This document shows positions 10,457-17,699 of a stretch of DNA of 64,000 nt, piece by piece; within the stretch, counting starts at the first letter, position 1; every line of letters starts with the position of its first letter. The notes under the pieces were generated by a model. The model was not told the origin of the DNA. It searched no databases and saw only the letters and a program-made list of their open reading frames with translations. Where the stretch lies: positions 62,001 through 126,000 of the forward strand of contig URBN01000001.1 in NCBI GenBank assembly GCA_900546145.1, given 5' to 3'. The position numbers were made by a program, and so were the translations under genes. The stretch comes from an uncultured Desulfovibrio sp. (GTDB taxonomy: Bacteria > Desulfobacterota > Desulfovibrionia > Desulfovibrionales > Desulfovibrionaceae).

Positions 10457-11113
10457 ATGCCTAAGGCATTTCTTATTGATACGACCAGGTGCACGGCCTG
10501 CCGCGGCTGCCAGCTCGCCTGCAAGGACTGGCATAATCTGCCGGCCAATAAAACCAAGCAGACCGGTTCGCATCAGAATCCGCCGGATCTGAATCCGTAT
10601 AACTACAAAATCGTCAGATTCCACGACTATATGGACGAAAACGGCGTGGTGCGCTGGAATTTCTTCCCGGAACAGTGCCGCCACTGTCTCGTTCCGCCCT
10701 GCAAGGACGTGGCGGATATGACTGTTGAAGGTGCCATTATTCAGGACGAGAAGACTGGCGCTGTCATCATGACGGAAAAAACCAAACAGCTGAGCCCGGA
10801 TGACTGCGAAGCTGTCCGTCAGGCCTGCCCCTACAATGTCCCCCGCAGGGATGACAAGACGGGCATGCTCACCAAATGCGATATGTGCATTGATCGTCTG
10901 CAGGCCGGCATGGTGCCGATCTGCGTCAAGACCTGCCCCACCGGCACCATGGTCTTCGGTGAGCGCGAGGAGATTCTCAAAATCGCCAAGGAACGTCTTG
11001 CAGTGGTGAAGAAAACCTTCCCCAAGGCCTTCCTCGCCAACCCCGAGGATGTGAGCGTCATCTATCTGCTGGCCGACGATAAGGACAAGTACTTCGAGTT
11101 CGCCGCAGTGTAG
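10457..11113 (+). CDS. fdhB: Formate dehydrogenase iron-sulfur (beta) subunit
   Basis: A 218-residue ferredoxin-like electron-transfer subunit with four cysteine groups: CTACRGCQLAC near residue 12, CRHCLVPPC near 74, CEAVRQACPYNVP near 117, and CDMCIDRLQAG...CVKTCPTG near 140-160. This is the pattern of FdnH/FdhB proteins carrying [4Fe-4S] clusters. It takes electrons from the FdhA cluster; in the periplasm the partner would be a c-type cytochrome, none of which is encoded here. It has no signal peptide of its own and no C-terminal membrane helix, so it is probably co-exported with FdhA through the alpha subunit's Tat signal. AAGGAG precedes the ATG. A strong terminator follows 27 bp after the stop. 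Confidence 0.95.
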   Translation: MPKAFLIDTTRCTACRGCQLACKDWHNLPANKTKQTGSHQNPPDLNPYNYKIVRFHDYMDENGVVRWNFFPEQCRHCLVPPCKDVADMTVEGAIIQDEKTGAVIMTEKTKQLSPDDCEAVRQACPYNVPRRDDKTGMLTKCDMCIDRLQAGMVPICVKTCPTGTMVFGEREEILKIAKERLAVVKKTFPKAFLANPEDVSVIYLLADDKDKYFEFAAV

Positions 11114-11139
11114 TCAGGTTTTCTCCAGTATAATGTTTA

Positions 11140-11173
11140 CGGCCCGGTGTTCTCCAGCCCGGGCCGTTTTTTT
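11140..11173 (+). terminator. Intrinsic terminator after fdhB
   Basis: CGGCCCGG (11140-11147) and CCGGGCCG (11159-11166) form a perfect 8-bp stem, followed directly by seven T (11167-11173). Confidence 0.93.
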
Positions 11174-11656
11174 GATCGTTATCCGTGCTGGCCGGAAGCG
11201 TGTGTCCCGGATCCTGATGCGCAGAACAGAGCGCCGGAGGAAAGGTTCTTTTTATTTGGCTCCCCCCGCCCGGCTGTACCAGTGCAGAGGGAACGGTTTT
11301 TTCTTCCGGATGCCCCGGTGTCCCCCGGACTCTCTGCCGCAAACCGCGTGCAGGGCTGGCTTCTCTGTCTGTCAGCATCCCTGCTTTTCCGTTCTGGAAA
11401 TAAAATAAATTTTTACGATAACGGAAAATTTTTTAGATATCCATTTGATCCCTGCCTGACGGATTGTTTTTTTATTGTGCGTTCCGCTCCCACCCTGCCG
11501 AAATAAACGGATCCTCCCTGGAGGGCAAAGCCTGACAGCCATGAGCGTAAGGCCGTGGAGCTCTGTGTTCTGTTTCGGGTTTTTCCGGTCAGACGTATCT
11601 TTCCGCGCGTAAACGTGATAAAGAAAAAAGACAAAACCTATAGAATCGAGGTGCCC
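11174..11656 (+). promoter_or_regulatory. Gene-free stretch before fdhE, with an AT-rich segment resembling the fdhA upstream region
   Basis: No supported gene was found: the open frames here lack ribosome-binding sites and recognisable protein character. The segment 11400-11480 turns sharply AT-rich. Within it, 11410-11437 matches 7153-7180 upstream of fdhA at 22 of 28 positions and contains TACGATAACGG. This is the likely promoter area of fdhE. Confidence 0.35.
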
Positions 11657-12610
11657 ATGCCATATCCCTGCCAAAGTGTATCGGAAACAGTTGCCGACAT
11701 CATTGCCTGGCGTCCCGTTCTCTCCCCTGTATTGAAGGCCTTTGAGCCTATGCTGACAAGGCGTGGCATGCTGGCGGAAGAAATGGAATCCGCCGTACGT
11801 GACGCGGGGCTCGTTATTCCGGATCTGGTCATGGAAAAGGAAACGAAAGGTGTATCGCTTCTGGCCGGCTCTGATCTGGAGGGCGTTGGTCCCCTCATGG
11901 CTGAGAGCGCCTCGGCCCTGTTCCCTCTTTTCGCAGCATCCGGTGCCAAGGGGTTAGACGATCCTGCCTTGGCCGCCTTCTTTTCCTCTGCCGGAGGTGA
12001 TGATGACAGGAGACGTCAGCTTGCCTGTGCCGTTTTGAATGGCAGTGATGACACAATCGTGAAACTCGCTGGCGCCTGTGAGCTGGAACCGGGGCTGCTC
12101 AAATTCACGGGTGAGATGATTCTTAGTCCCGTACTGAGAGCCATGGTCCGCAATTATCTGCACGGCCGTGAAGCCGATGATGACATGCCCTGGGATGAGG
12201 GCAACCGCTGGAGCCAGGGATACTGCCCCGTGTGCGGTTCGTTCCCCACCATAGGCTGGCTGGACCGTCATACCCTGGACAAGAACAATCCCTACCTCAA
12301 GACCGGCGGTGGCAAGAAGCATCTGCACTGCGGCCTCTGCGGCGCTGAATGGAAGTTCAGGCGCGGCGTGTGTCCGGCCTGCGGTTCTGAGGCCAAGGGA
12401 ACCATGAACATCCTGCGGGAGGAGGGGCCCAGCCACGGCGAGCGCATTGACTGGTGCACCGAGTGCAAGGCTTACTGCCCCATCATTGACCTGCGCGAGC
12501 GCGAGAAGACGCCGGATATGGACGCCATGGCCCTCGGTATGCTGCATCTTGATATTGTGGCTGCCGACAAAAAGCTTATTCCCCTCAGACATTCCTTCTG
12601 GAACAGTTGA
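11657..12610 (+). CDS. fdhE: Formate dehydrogenase accessory protein FdhE
   Basis: This 317-residue cytoplasmic protein has the FdhE rubredoxin-like cysteine pairs in its C-terminal half: CPVCGSF near residue 193, CGLCGAEW near 227, CPACGSE near 238 and CTECKAYC near 268. FdhE is needed for assembly or release of active Tat-exported formate dehydrogenase and is thought to act at the metal-sulfur centre of the alpha subunit before export. The ATG at 11657 was chosen over an upstream in-frame start because GAGGTG lies just before it and the protein then begins as family members do (MPYPCQSVSETVADIIAWRP). It lies downstream of fdhB, but a terminator separates them, so it probably has its own promoter. 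Confidence 0.93.
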   Translation: MPYPCQSVSETVADIIAWRPVLSPVLKAFEPMLTRRGMLAEEMESAVRDAGLVIPDLVMEKETKGVSLLAGSDLEGVGPLMAESASALFPLFAASGAKGLDDPALAAFFSSAGGDDDRRRQLACAVLNGSDDTIVKLAGACELEPGLLKFTGEMILSPVLRAMVRNYLHGREADDDMPWDEGNRWSQGYCPVCGSFPTIGWLDRHTLDKNNPYLKTGGGKKHLHCGLCGAEWKFRRGVCPACGSEAKGTMNILREEGPSHGERIDWCTECKAYCPIIDLREREKTPDMDAMALGMLHLDIVAADKKLIPLRHSFWNS

Positions 12611-12660
12611 TCTGTATCACAGAAAAAATCAGACGCGCTGTTTACCTTCTCAGAGATCTG

Positions 12661-12701
12661 GGCCGGCCGGGGAAAGTGTTTTCTTCGTGCCGGCCTTTTT
12701 T
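12661..12701 (+). terminator. Intrinsic terminator between fdhE and the DsbA-like gene
   Basis: GGCCGGC (12661-12667) pairs with GCCGGCC (12689-12695), followed by six T (12696-12701). The next gene's ribosome-binding site (AGGGTGAG) begins only a few bases later. Either transcription normally stops here, or the hairpin acts as a conditional leader terminator for the downstream gene. Confidence 0.85.
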
Positions 12702-12713
12702 CAGGGTGAGATT

Positions 12714-13382
12714 ATGAAACTGGAAATCTGGGCAGACTTCTGCGATCCCTTCAGCTGCCTTGGCGTGAAGACTCTCCGGGCTGCCATGGCCCAGCTCGGC
12801 GTGGAAAAGTTCTTTGAAATAGAGATGAAAAGTTACGAGACAGCCCCCCAGGCCGGGCCGGCCAGACCTCTTCTGGAGAGCTGGATGGAGAACTTTGGTT
12901 ATACTGAGGAGAAGGCCCGCCGTCTGCTGACAAAGAAACTCAACATGAGAGCTGAGAAGGACGGGCTGGATTTTGACTGCTTCCGGGCTGTGGTCGGCAA
13001 CACGTTCGACGCACACCGTCTCTCCAAATTTGCCCGGGCGCGGGGCGTGGACATGACCGGCAGTCTTTTTGACGCCTGTTTCCGTGACGGCAGGGATCTT
13101 TCCGACCATGCCGTCCTGAAGAGTCTGGCTGAAGAAGCGGGTCTCGGTGGAAAGGACACTGAGTCTGTGCTGAATGGCAGTGATTACGCCAGTGATGTGC
13201 GCCGCGACGAAGACGAGGCTGCCCGCTTCGGCATCCGCGCCGTTCCCTATTTCGGCGTAGACAGGACGTATGGCATAAGCGGCATGAAGTCTCTGACACT
13301 CTTCCGTTACGCTCTGAAGGATCTGCTGCGTAAGGCGAACATTGGGTATACGTCTCCGGCCGTGGAGAATGACGGAGAATAG
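12714..13382 (+). CDS. DsbA-family thioredoxin-fold protein (FrnE-like) with a non-canonical cysteine arrangement
   Basis: A 222-residue protein without a signal peptide. It has the beta-alpha start (KLEIWADF), inserted helical region and cis-proline segment (FGIRAVPYFGVDRTYGISGMKS) of 2-hydroxychromene-isomerase/FrnE-like DsbA relatives. The usual active site CPxC after DF is replaced by CDPFSC, so the two canonical cysteine positions hold Asp11 and Ser14, while cysteines stand at 10 and 15. It may still form a disulfide with altered chemistry, or act as a chaperone or a glutathione-type enzyme. Downstream of fdhE, it could assist formate dehydrogenase maturation, but that is only inferred from position. 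Both sides carry terminators, so it may be transcribed alone. Confidence 0.82.
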   Translation: MKLEIWADFCDPFSCLGVKTLRAAMAQLGVEKFFEIEMKSYETAPQAGPARPLLESWMENFGYTEEKARRLLTKKLNMRAEKDGLDFDCFRAVVGNTFDAHRLSKFARARGVDMTGSLFDACFRDGRDLSDHAVLKSLAEEAGLGGKDTESVLNGSDYASDVRRDEDEAARFGIRAVPYFGVDRTYGISGMKSLTLFRYALKDLLRKANIGYTSPAVENDGE

Positions 13383-13407
13383 ATTTCTTCCCTTTCTGTT
13401 TTTGCGG

Positions 13408-13439
13408 ATCCCGGCTGCCTGTGGGCCGGGATTTTTTTT
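13408..13439 (+). terminator. Intrinsic terminator after the DsbA-like gene
   Basis: ATCCCGGC (13408-13415) pairs with GCCGGGAT (13425-13432), with a run of T to 13439. Confidence 0.92.
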
Positions 13440-13456
13440 GTCCCTTTTCAGGACAT

Positions 13457-13485
13457 AAAAAAGGACCCGTGAAAAACACGGATCC
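13457..13485 (-). terminator. Intrinsic terminator of the tRNA-Phe gene
   Basis: On the minus strand GGATCCGTG (13485-13477) pairs with CACGGGTCC (13471-13463), with one wobble pair and a TTTTT loop. Six T (13462-13457) follow. It begins 14 bases after the tRNA 3' end. Confidence 0.88.
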
Positions 13486-13498
13486 TTTTGCTTTCTTG

Positions 13499-13574
13499 TG
13501 GTGCCGAGGAACAGAATTGAACTGCTGACACGGGGATTTTCAGTCCCCTGCTCTACCTACTGAGCTACCTCGGC
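13499..13574 (-). tRNA. tRNA-Phe (anticodon GAA)
   Basis: A 76-nt cloverleaf on the minus strand. The acceptor stem is GCCGAGG/CCTCGGC, the D-arm GCTC/GAGC, and the anticodon stem GGGGA/TCCCC with loop CTGAAAA (anticodon GAA). The T-loop is TTCAATT. The 3' CCA is encoded. No truncated 3' copy that would indicate an integrated element was noticed. Confidence 0.97.
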
Positions 13575-13660
13575 ATGGCTTTCAGCCGTTGAACAAGTGA
13601 TGTACTACAGGAAGCTGACCGATTTGGCAAGGAAAAAATGAAAAATTTTCAAAATTTCCT

Positions 13661-14134
13661 TTAGCCGGTTTCTCCCATCTGAAAATCCACCCGGATCTTG
13701 AACAGACGGGTGGCGGGAAGGTTGAGGATCGGGATGCCGGTCTTGGCGGTAATGGCGTCGAGGCGCTCCTGGATATAGTCCCTGGATGGACCTATGAACG
13801 TGAACCAGATGTTATAGCTGTGTTCCCGTTCGTAGTTGTGCGTGACGCCGGGCTCCGCGTTGACGAGGGCCGTGAAGGCCTCCATTCTGTCCGCAGGCAC
13901 CTTGGCCGCGCAGAGCGTGGAAACCCAGCCCAGCTTTTTGGACTGGAAGTTTGCGCCCATGCGGCGGATGATGCGGTTTTTGCGCATCTTTCTGACGCGT
14001 TCCAGGGCTTCCTCTTCGCTGATTCCTGTCTTTTCCCCGAGCACCGCGTAGGGGCGGGATTCAATGGGAAATCCGGACTGAATGATATTAAGGAGAGCCT
14101 TGTCCGTATCGTCCATGGTGTAGCTTTCGGCCAT
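13661..14134 (-). CDS. Siroheme decarboxylase subunit (AhbA/AhbB family, Lrp/AsnC-like fold)
   Basis: A 157-residue protein. It has an N-terminal winged helix-turn-helix (DKALLNIIQSGFPIESRPYAVLGEKTGISEEEALERVRKM) and a C-terminal AsnC-type domain with THNYEREHSYNIWFTF and the closing NLPATRLFKIRVDF. These segments are typical of one of the two siroheme decarboxylase subunits, which convert siroheme to 12,18-didecarboxysiroheme in the alternative heme pathway. By recollection this is the AhbA-like type, but I did not settle alpha versus beta. The start at 14134 has GGAAGG upstream and overlaps the ahbD stop by one base (TGATG). The second subunit is not in this window. A transcriptional regulator was considered and rejected because of the ahb context. 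Confidence 0.9.
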   Translation of the reverse strand: MAESYTMDDTDKALLNIIQSGFPIESRPYAVLGEKTGISEEEALERVRKMRKNRIIRRMGANFQSKKLGWVSTLCAAKVPADRMEAFTALVNAEPGVTHNYEREHSYNIWFTFIGPSRDYIQERLDAITAKTGIPILNLPATRLFKIRVDFQMGETG

Positions 14135-15279
14135 CAGTTTTCCTTCCTCAGCTTTGAGGGGATGTAGGTGCAGAGGGGTTCCTCGGCGAGGTAGTCTCCG
14201 GAGATGCTGTAGGCCCTGGCCCGGCATCCGCCGCAGACCTTGTGGTACTCGCAGACTCCGCATTTGCCCTTGTAGCAGGACTGATCGCGGAATTCCCTGA
14301 AGTACTTCGAGGTCCGCCAGATCTCGGGGAAGGGTGTCTTGCGCACGTCGCCGCAGTTGAGTTCGAGGTAGCCGCAGGGCTGCACAATGCCCGTGTGGCT
14401 GATGAAGCAGAAGCCTGTGCCGCCCAGACAGCCGCGGGTGTTGGCGTCCATGCCGAATGTTTTCATGTCGACAGTGATGCCTTCCGCGTGAGCCATCTGG
14501 CGCATGATGCGGTAGTAGTGCGGCGCACAGGTGGCCTTGAGCTGCATCTTCGTGGTTTTGCGGAACCCGTAGAACCAGTGCAGGACCTCCTCGTACTCCT
14601 TCGCCGTGATAACCTGATCGGCAAGTCCCGCTCCGCGTCCCATGGGCACGAGCAGGAAAATGTGCCAGGCCTTGGCGCCAAGGTGCTCACAGAGCTCGAA
14701 AATCCGTTTGAAGCTCGACAGATTGCTCTTCGTGACCGTCGTGTTGATCTGGAAGGGGACCCCTGCCTCGGTGAGGTAGCGCATGCCGCGCAGGGAGGCG
14801 TCGAAGGCGCCTCTGACACCCCGGAAGCTGTCATGACTTTCTGCGTCGGCCCCATCGATGGAGATGGAGACACGGTCGACACCTGCGTCGTGGATTTTCT
14901 TTGCGGTTTCAGGGGTAATCAGTGTGCCGTTGGGTGAGAACGCGCACATGAGTCCCTTATCGTGAGCGTAGCGGACGAGTTCGTAGACGTCCTTGCGCAT
15001 CATCGGGTCGCCGCCGGTGAAGATGACCAGCGGACGTCCAACCTGGGGAAACGTGTCGATAAGGCTCAGGGCCTCTTCGTGGTTCAGTTCACCAGGGTAG
15101 GGCTCGAGATGGGCCTCGGCGCGGCAGTGTTTGCAGGCGAGGTTGCACGAGCGGGTGACTTCCCAGGCGATGATGCGGCAGGCGGGGGACCCGTCTTCAA
15201 GCGTTTTGGGTCCCATGCCCCTGCCCGTCGGGCAGTGTGGCATGCCGCAGCCTGCGGGAGGCATGGCTGGATGGTTCAT
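14134..15279 (-). CDS. ahbD: Heme b synthase AhbD (radical SAM)
   Basis: A 381-residue radical SAM enzyme. The cluster motif is CNLACKHC (Cys45, 49, 52), followed by the glycine-rich SAM-binding FTGGDPMMR. A C-terminal SPASM/twitch region holds further cysteines: CLGGTGFC, QPCGYLELNCG, CYKGKCGVCEYHKVCGGC and a final CTYIP. AhbD oxidatively decarboxylates the two propionates of Fe-coproporphyrin III to the vinyl groups of heme b. The QPCGYLELNCG segment and position beside hemB separate it from AhbC. The start at 15279 overlaps the hemB stop by four bases (ATGA), so the two are translationally coupled. The N-terminus is rich in Met, Pro and Cys before the first strand. Confidence 0.9.
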   Translation of the reverse strand: MNHPAMPPAGCGMPHCPTGRGMGPKTLEDGSPACRIIAWEVTRSCNLACKHCRAEAHLEPYPGELNHEEALSLIDTFPQVGRPLVIFTGGDPMMRKDVYELVRYAHDKGLMCAFSPNGTLITPETAKKIHDAGVDRVSISIDGADAESHDSFRGVRGAFDASLRGMRYLTEAGVPFQINTTVTKSNLSSFKRIFELCEHLGAKAWHIFLLVPMGRGAGLADQVITAKEYEEVLHWFYGFRKTTKMQLKATCAPHYYRIMRQMAHAEGITVDMKTFGMDANTRGCLGGTGFCFISHTGIVQPCGYLELNCGDVRKTPFPEIWRTSKYFREFRDQSCYKGKCGVCEYHKVCGGCRARAYSISGDYLAEEPLCTYIPSKLRKEN

Positions 15280-16262
15280 CGGGCAAGCCCCTTGCTGAGG
15301 ACGGTTTCCGTAAAGTAGGTGATGATGCTGTCCGCGCCGGCCCTCTTGAGGCCGAGCAGGGATTCCATCATGATGCGCTGCTCGTCTACCCAGCCGTTGA
15401 TGCCGGCAGCGCGGATGAGAGCGTATTCGCCGCTGACCTGGTAGGCACAAACGTGGCAGTCCACGGCGTCGCGGACCTGACGGAGAATGTCGCCGTAGGG
15501 GCCTGCGGGCTTCACGATAATGGCGTCGCAGCCTTCGTCCAGATCGGCGAACACTTCGCGCATGGCTTCCCTGCCGTTGCCGGGATCCATCTGGTAGGAC
15601 TTGCGGTCGCCGCAGGCGGGAGCGGAGTCAGCGGCATCGCGGAAGGGGCCGTAGTAGGCGGAGGCGTACTTGGCCGCGTAGGACATAATGGGCGTGTAAG
15701 TGAACCCGGCGGCGTCAAGACCGGCGCGGATGGCGGCAACGCGGCCGTCCATCATATCGGAAGGGGCGACCATGTCGGAGCCGGCCTGGGCCTGACTGAC
15801 AGCTGTCTTGGTGAGAAGCTCGAGTGTGGGATCGTTGAGAACCCTGCCGTCCTTGGTGAGTACGCCGCAATGGCCGTGGCTCATGTACTCACAGAGGCAC
15901 ACATCGGTGATGATAAAAAGGCTGGGGAAACGTTTCTTCAGGGCCCGGCAGGCCTTCTGAATAATGCCGTCTTCGGCATAGGCGCCGCTGGCCTTTTCAT
16001 CCTTGGAATCCGGGATACCGAAAAGGATGACGTTCCTGAGGCCGTTGTCCACGGCTTTGGCCACGTGCTCTTCCAGTTTGGTGAGGGAGAGGTCGTACTG
16101 GCCGGGCATGGTTCCGATTTCTTTCTCGAGGGACTGATCCTCGGTCTCCACCACGAAATAGGGCATAATCAGATCTTCCACGAGCACGGGGGGCGTCTCA
16201 CGGAAGAAATCGCGCATCTGGGGCGTCTGACGCAGGCGCCTGCCACGGAAGAAGTCTTGCAT
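15276..16262 (-). CDS. hemB: Delta-aminolevulinic acid dehydratase (porphobilinogen synthase)
   Basis: This 328-residue enzyme condenses two 5-aminolevulinates to porphobilinogen, the shared precursor of siroheme and the Ahb heme route. It carries the cysteine-rich zinc site DVCLCEYMSHGHCG (near residues 118-131). The two Schiff-base lysines lie in YAAKYASAYYGPFRDAADS and in DAIIVKPAGPYGD. The Cys-rich metal motif marks the zinc-dependent type. It sits between ahbC and ahbD on the same strand; a strong hairpin lies in the 142-bp gap before it, and ahbD overlaps its end by four bases. Confidence 0.97.
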   Translation of the reverse strand: MQDFFRGRRLRQTPQMRDFFRETPPVLVEDLIMPYFVVETEDQSLEKEIGTMPGQYDLSLTKLEEHVAKAVDNGLRNVILFGIPDSKDEKASGAYAEDGIIQKACRALKKRFPSLFIITDVCLCEYMSHGHCGVLTKDGRVLNDPTLELLTKTAVSQAQAGSDMVAPSDMMDGRVAAIRAGLDAAGFTYTPIMSYAAKYASAYYGPFRDAADSAPACGDRKSYQMDPGNGREAMREVFADLDEGCDAIIVKPAGPYGDILRQVRDAVDCHVCAYQVSGEYALIRAAGINGWVDEQRIMMESLLGLKRAGADSIITYFTETVLSKGLAR

Positions 16263-16337
16263 TGCTTATCTCCAGAGCCGCGCAGGGAAGGCTGTCATGC
16301 CGTCAGGAAGCGCGGCGATGTTAGATGTCCGATTCTG

Positions 16338-16375
16338 CAGACCCCCTGTGCCCGCAAAGGGACACAGGGGGTCTG
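16338..16375 (-). other. Perfect 13-bp stem-loop in the ahbC-hemB gap
   Basis: CAGACCCCCTGTG (16338-16350) and CACAGGGGGTCTG (16363-16375) are exact inverted repeats. The 12-nt loop can itself add CCC/GGG pairing. No T-run follows on either strand, so this is not a standard intrinsic terminator. It could stabilise the ahbC mRNA end or be a processing or protein-binding site. Confidence 0.7.
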
Positions 16376-16404
16376 ACCTGTTTCAGAAAAGAGGTGAAAG
16401 ACGG

Positions 16405-17589
16405 CTACTTGATGCCGATTTCCTCGTCAGTGAGGTAGCAGGCCGGATCCGGAGCCCACTCGTCACCGTAAACGGCTTCGGCGCGGGCGCGGAAGTTGCC
16501 GCCGCAGATGTTGAGGAACTGGCACTGATGGCAGCGTCCCTTCACGTAGAGCTTCTTGTTCTTCATCTTGTGCAGAAGCTCGATATTGGGATCGTCCCAG
16601 ATCTCGGAGAAGGGGCGTTCGAGAACGTTTCCGAACACATGCTGACGCCAGAACTGGTCGGCGGAAACCTTGCCGTCCCAGGAAATGCAGCCGATGCCGC
16701 GGCCGGAGTTGTTGCCCTCGTTGTACTGCAGGAGGTGGAAGACTTCCTCGGCGCGTTTGGGATCCTCGCGTTTCAGGCGCATCCAGAGGTAAGGTCCGTC
16801 AGCGTGGTTGTCCACGGTGAGAATTTCCTTGGGTTTGCCGTCTTCGAAGCATTTTCTTGTCTCATCCATGATGAGATCGACACAGGCTCTGCTCTGTTCG
16901 TGAGTGAGGTCCTCATTGACCAGGGTCGTACCGCGGCCGGAGTAGACGAGGTGGTAGAAGCAGGCGCGGGGTACTTCGTAGTCCCTGAGAATCTGGAAAA
17001 TGCCGGGGATCTGGTCCACGTTGCCCTTGTTGATGGTGAAGCGCAGACCGACTTTGAGTCCTTCGGCCTTGCAGTTCTCGAGGCCTTCAAGAGCCTTCTT
17101 GAACGCTCCCTTCACGCCGCGGAACCGGTCGTGAATTTCCTCGAGACCGTCAAGGGAGATGCCCACGTAGGAGAGGCCGACGCTTTTGAGTTCCTTTGCC
17201 TTGGCCTTGGTGATGAGTGTGCCGTTGGTTGAAATAACGGCGCGCATGCCCTTGGATTTGGCAAAGCTGGCGAGTTCCACGAGGTCTTCACGCACGGTTG
17301 GTTCGCCGCCGGAGAAGAGCATGACCGGGCAGCCGTAGGCGGCGAGGTCGGAAATCATGACCTTGGCCTGTTCGGTGCTGATGTCATCCTTTCCGTCAAT
17401 CGGCACGGCCTGGGCGTAGCAGTGCTTGCATTTCAGATTGCAGCGCTGGGTCATGTTCCAGACGATGACCGGTTTCTTGTCGGCGGAAAACTGCAGAAGA
17501 TGGGAAGGCAGTTTCGCGGAGTCGCGGCCGTAGCGGAGAACGTCGGATTCTTCGGCCTGGCCGCAGTAAAGTTTCGAGATTCCTATCAT
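16405..17589 (-). CDS. ahbC: 12,18-didecarboxysiroheme deacetylase AhbC (radical SAM)
   Basis: A 394-residue radical SAM protein. Its N-terminus (MIGISKLYCGQ, SAKLPSHLLQFS) is characteristic of the AhbC/NirJ group. The cluster motif is CNLKCKHC (Cys50, 54, 57), then FSGGEPTVR. The C-terminal SPASM region contains GCISWDGKVSADQFW and CHQCQFLNICGG. AhbC removes the acetate side chains of didecarboxysiroheme to give Fe-coproporphyrin III, the substrate of AhbD. The ATG at 17589 was chosen because AGAAGGGA lies 8 bases before it; an open frame continues further upstream but lacks family similarity. alaS precedes it by 110 bp. Confidence 0.9.
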   Translation of the reverse strand: MIGISKLYCGQAEESDVLRYGRDSAKLPSHLLQFSADKKPVIVWNMTQRCNLKCKHCYAQAVPIDGKDDISTEQAKVMISDLAAYGCPVMLFSGGEPTVREDLVELASFAKSKGMRAVISTNGTLITKAKAKELKSVGLSYVGISLDGLEEIHDRFRGVKGAFKKALEGLENCKAEGLKVGLRFTINKGNVDQIPGIFQILRDYEVPRACFYHLVYSGRGTTLVNEDLTHEQSRACVDLIMDETRKCFEDGKPKEILTVDNHADGPYLWMRLKREDPKRAEEVFHLLQYNEGNNSGRGIGCISWDGKVSADQFWRQHVFGNVLERPFSEIWDDPNIELLHKMKNKKLYVKGRCHQCQFLNICGGNFRARAEAVYGDEWAPDPACYLTDEEIGIK

Positions 17590-17646
17590 GGCGTATATCC
17601 CTTCTCCGTCCCAAACGGCCGGAGAGATACTGGTTGGATGGAAGAG

Positions 17647-17667
17647 CGGCGGCCCTGAAGGCCGCCG
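17647..17667 (-). other. Stem-loop in the alaS-ahbC gap
   Basis: CGGCGGCC (17647-17654) pairs perfectly with GGCCGCCG (17660-17667) around a 5-nt loop. There is no T-run in the alaS direction, so termination would be weak; readthrough from alaS into ahbC is likely. Confidence 0.5.
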
Positions 17668-17699
17668 GACAAGTGTAACAGACTCCCGATAAAAGGGAA

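Noticed and set aside
8611..10557. A 648-codon open frame on the minus strand across fdhA and the fdhB start
   Set aside because: It lies antisense to a clear enzyme and has no recognisable motif or ribosome-binding site.
11147..11506. A 119-codon open frame after fdhB
   Set aside because: It starts inside the fdhB terminator, has no ribosome-binding site and crosses the AT-rich promoter-like region.
13499..13574. tRNA-Phe as an integration site for a mobile element
   Set aside because: No integrase, no truncated tRNA copy, and uniform house-keeping genes on both sides.
13661..14134. The Lrp/AsnC-like protein as a transcriptional regulator
   Set aside because: Its overlap with ahbD and the NLPATRLFKIRVDF ending fit siroheme decarboxylase subunits better.
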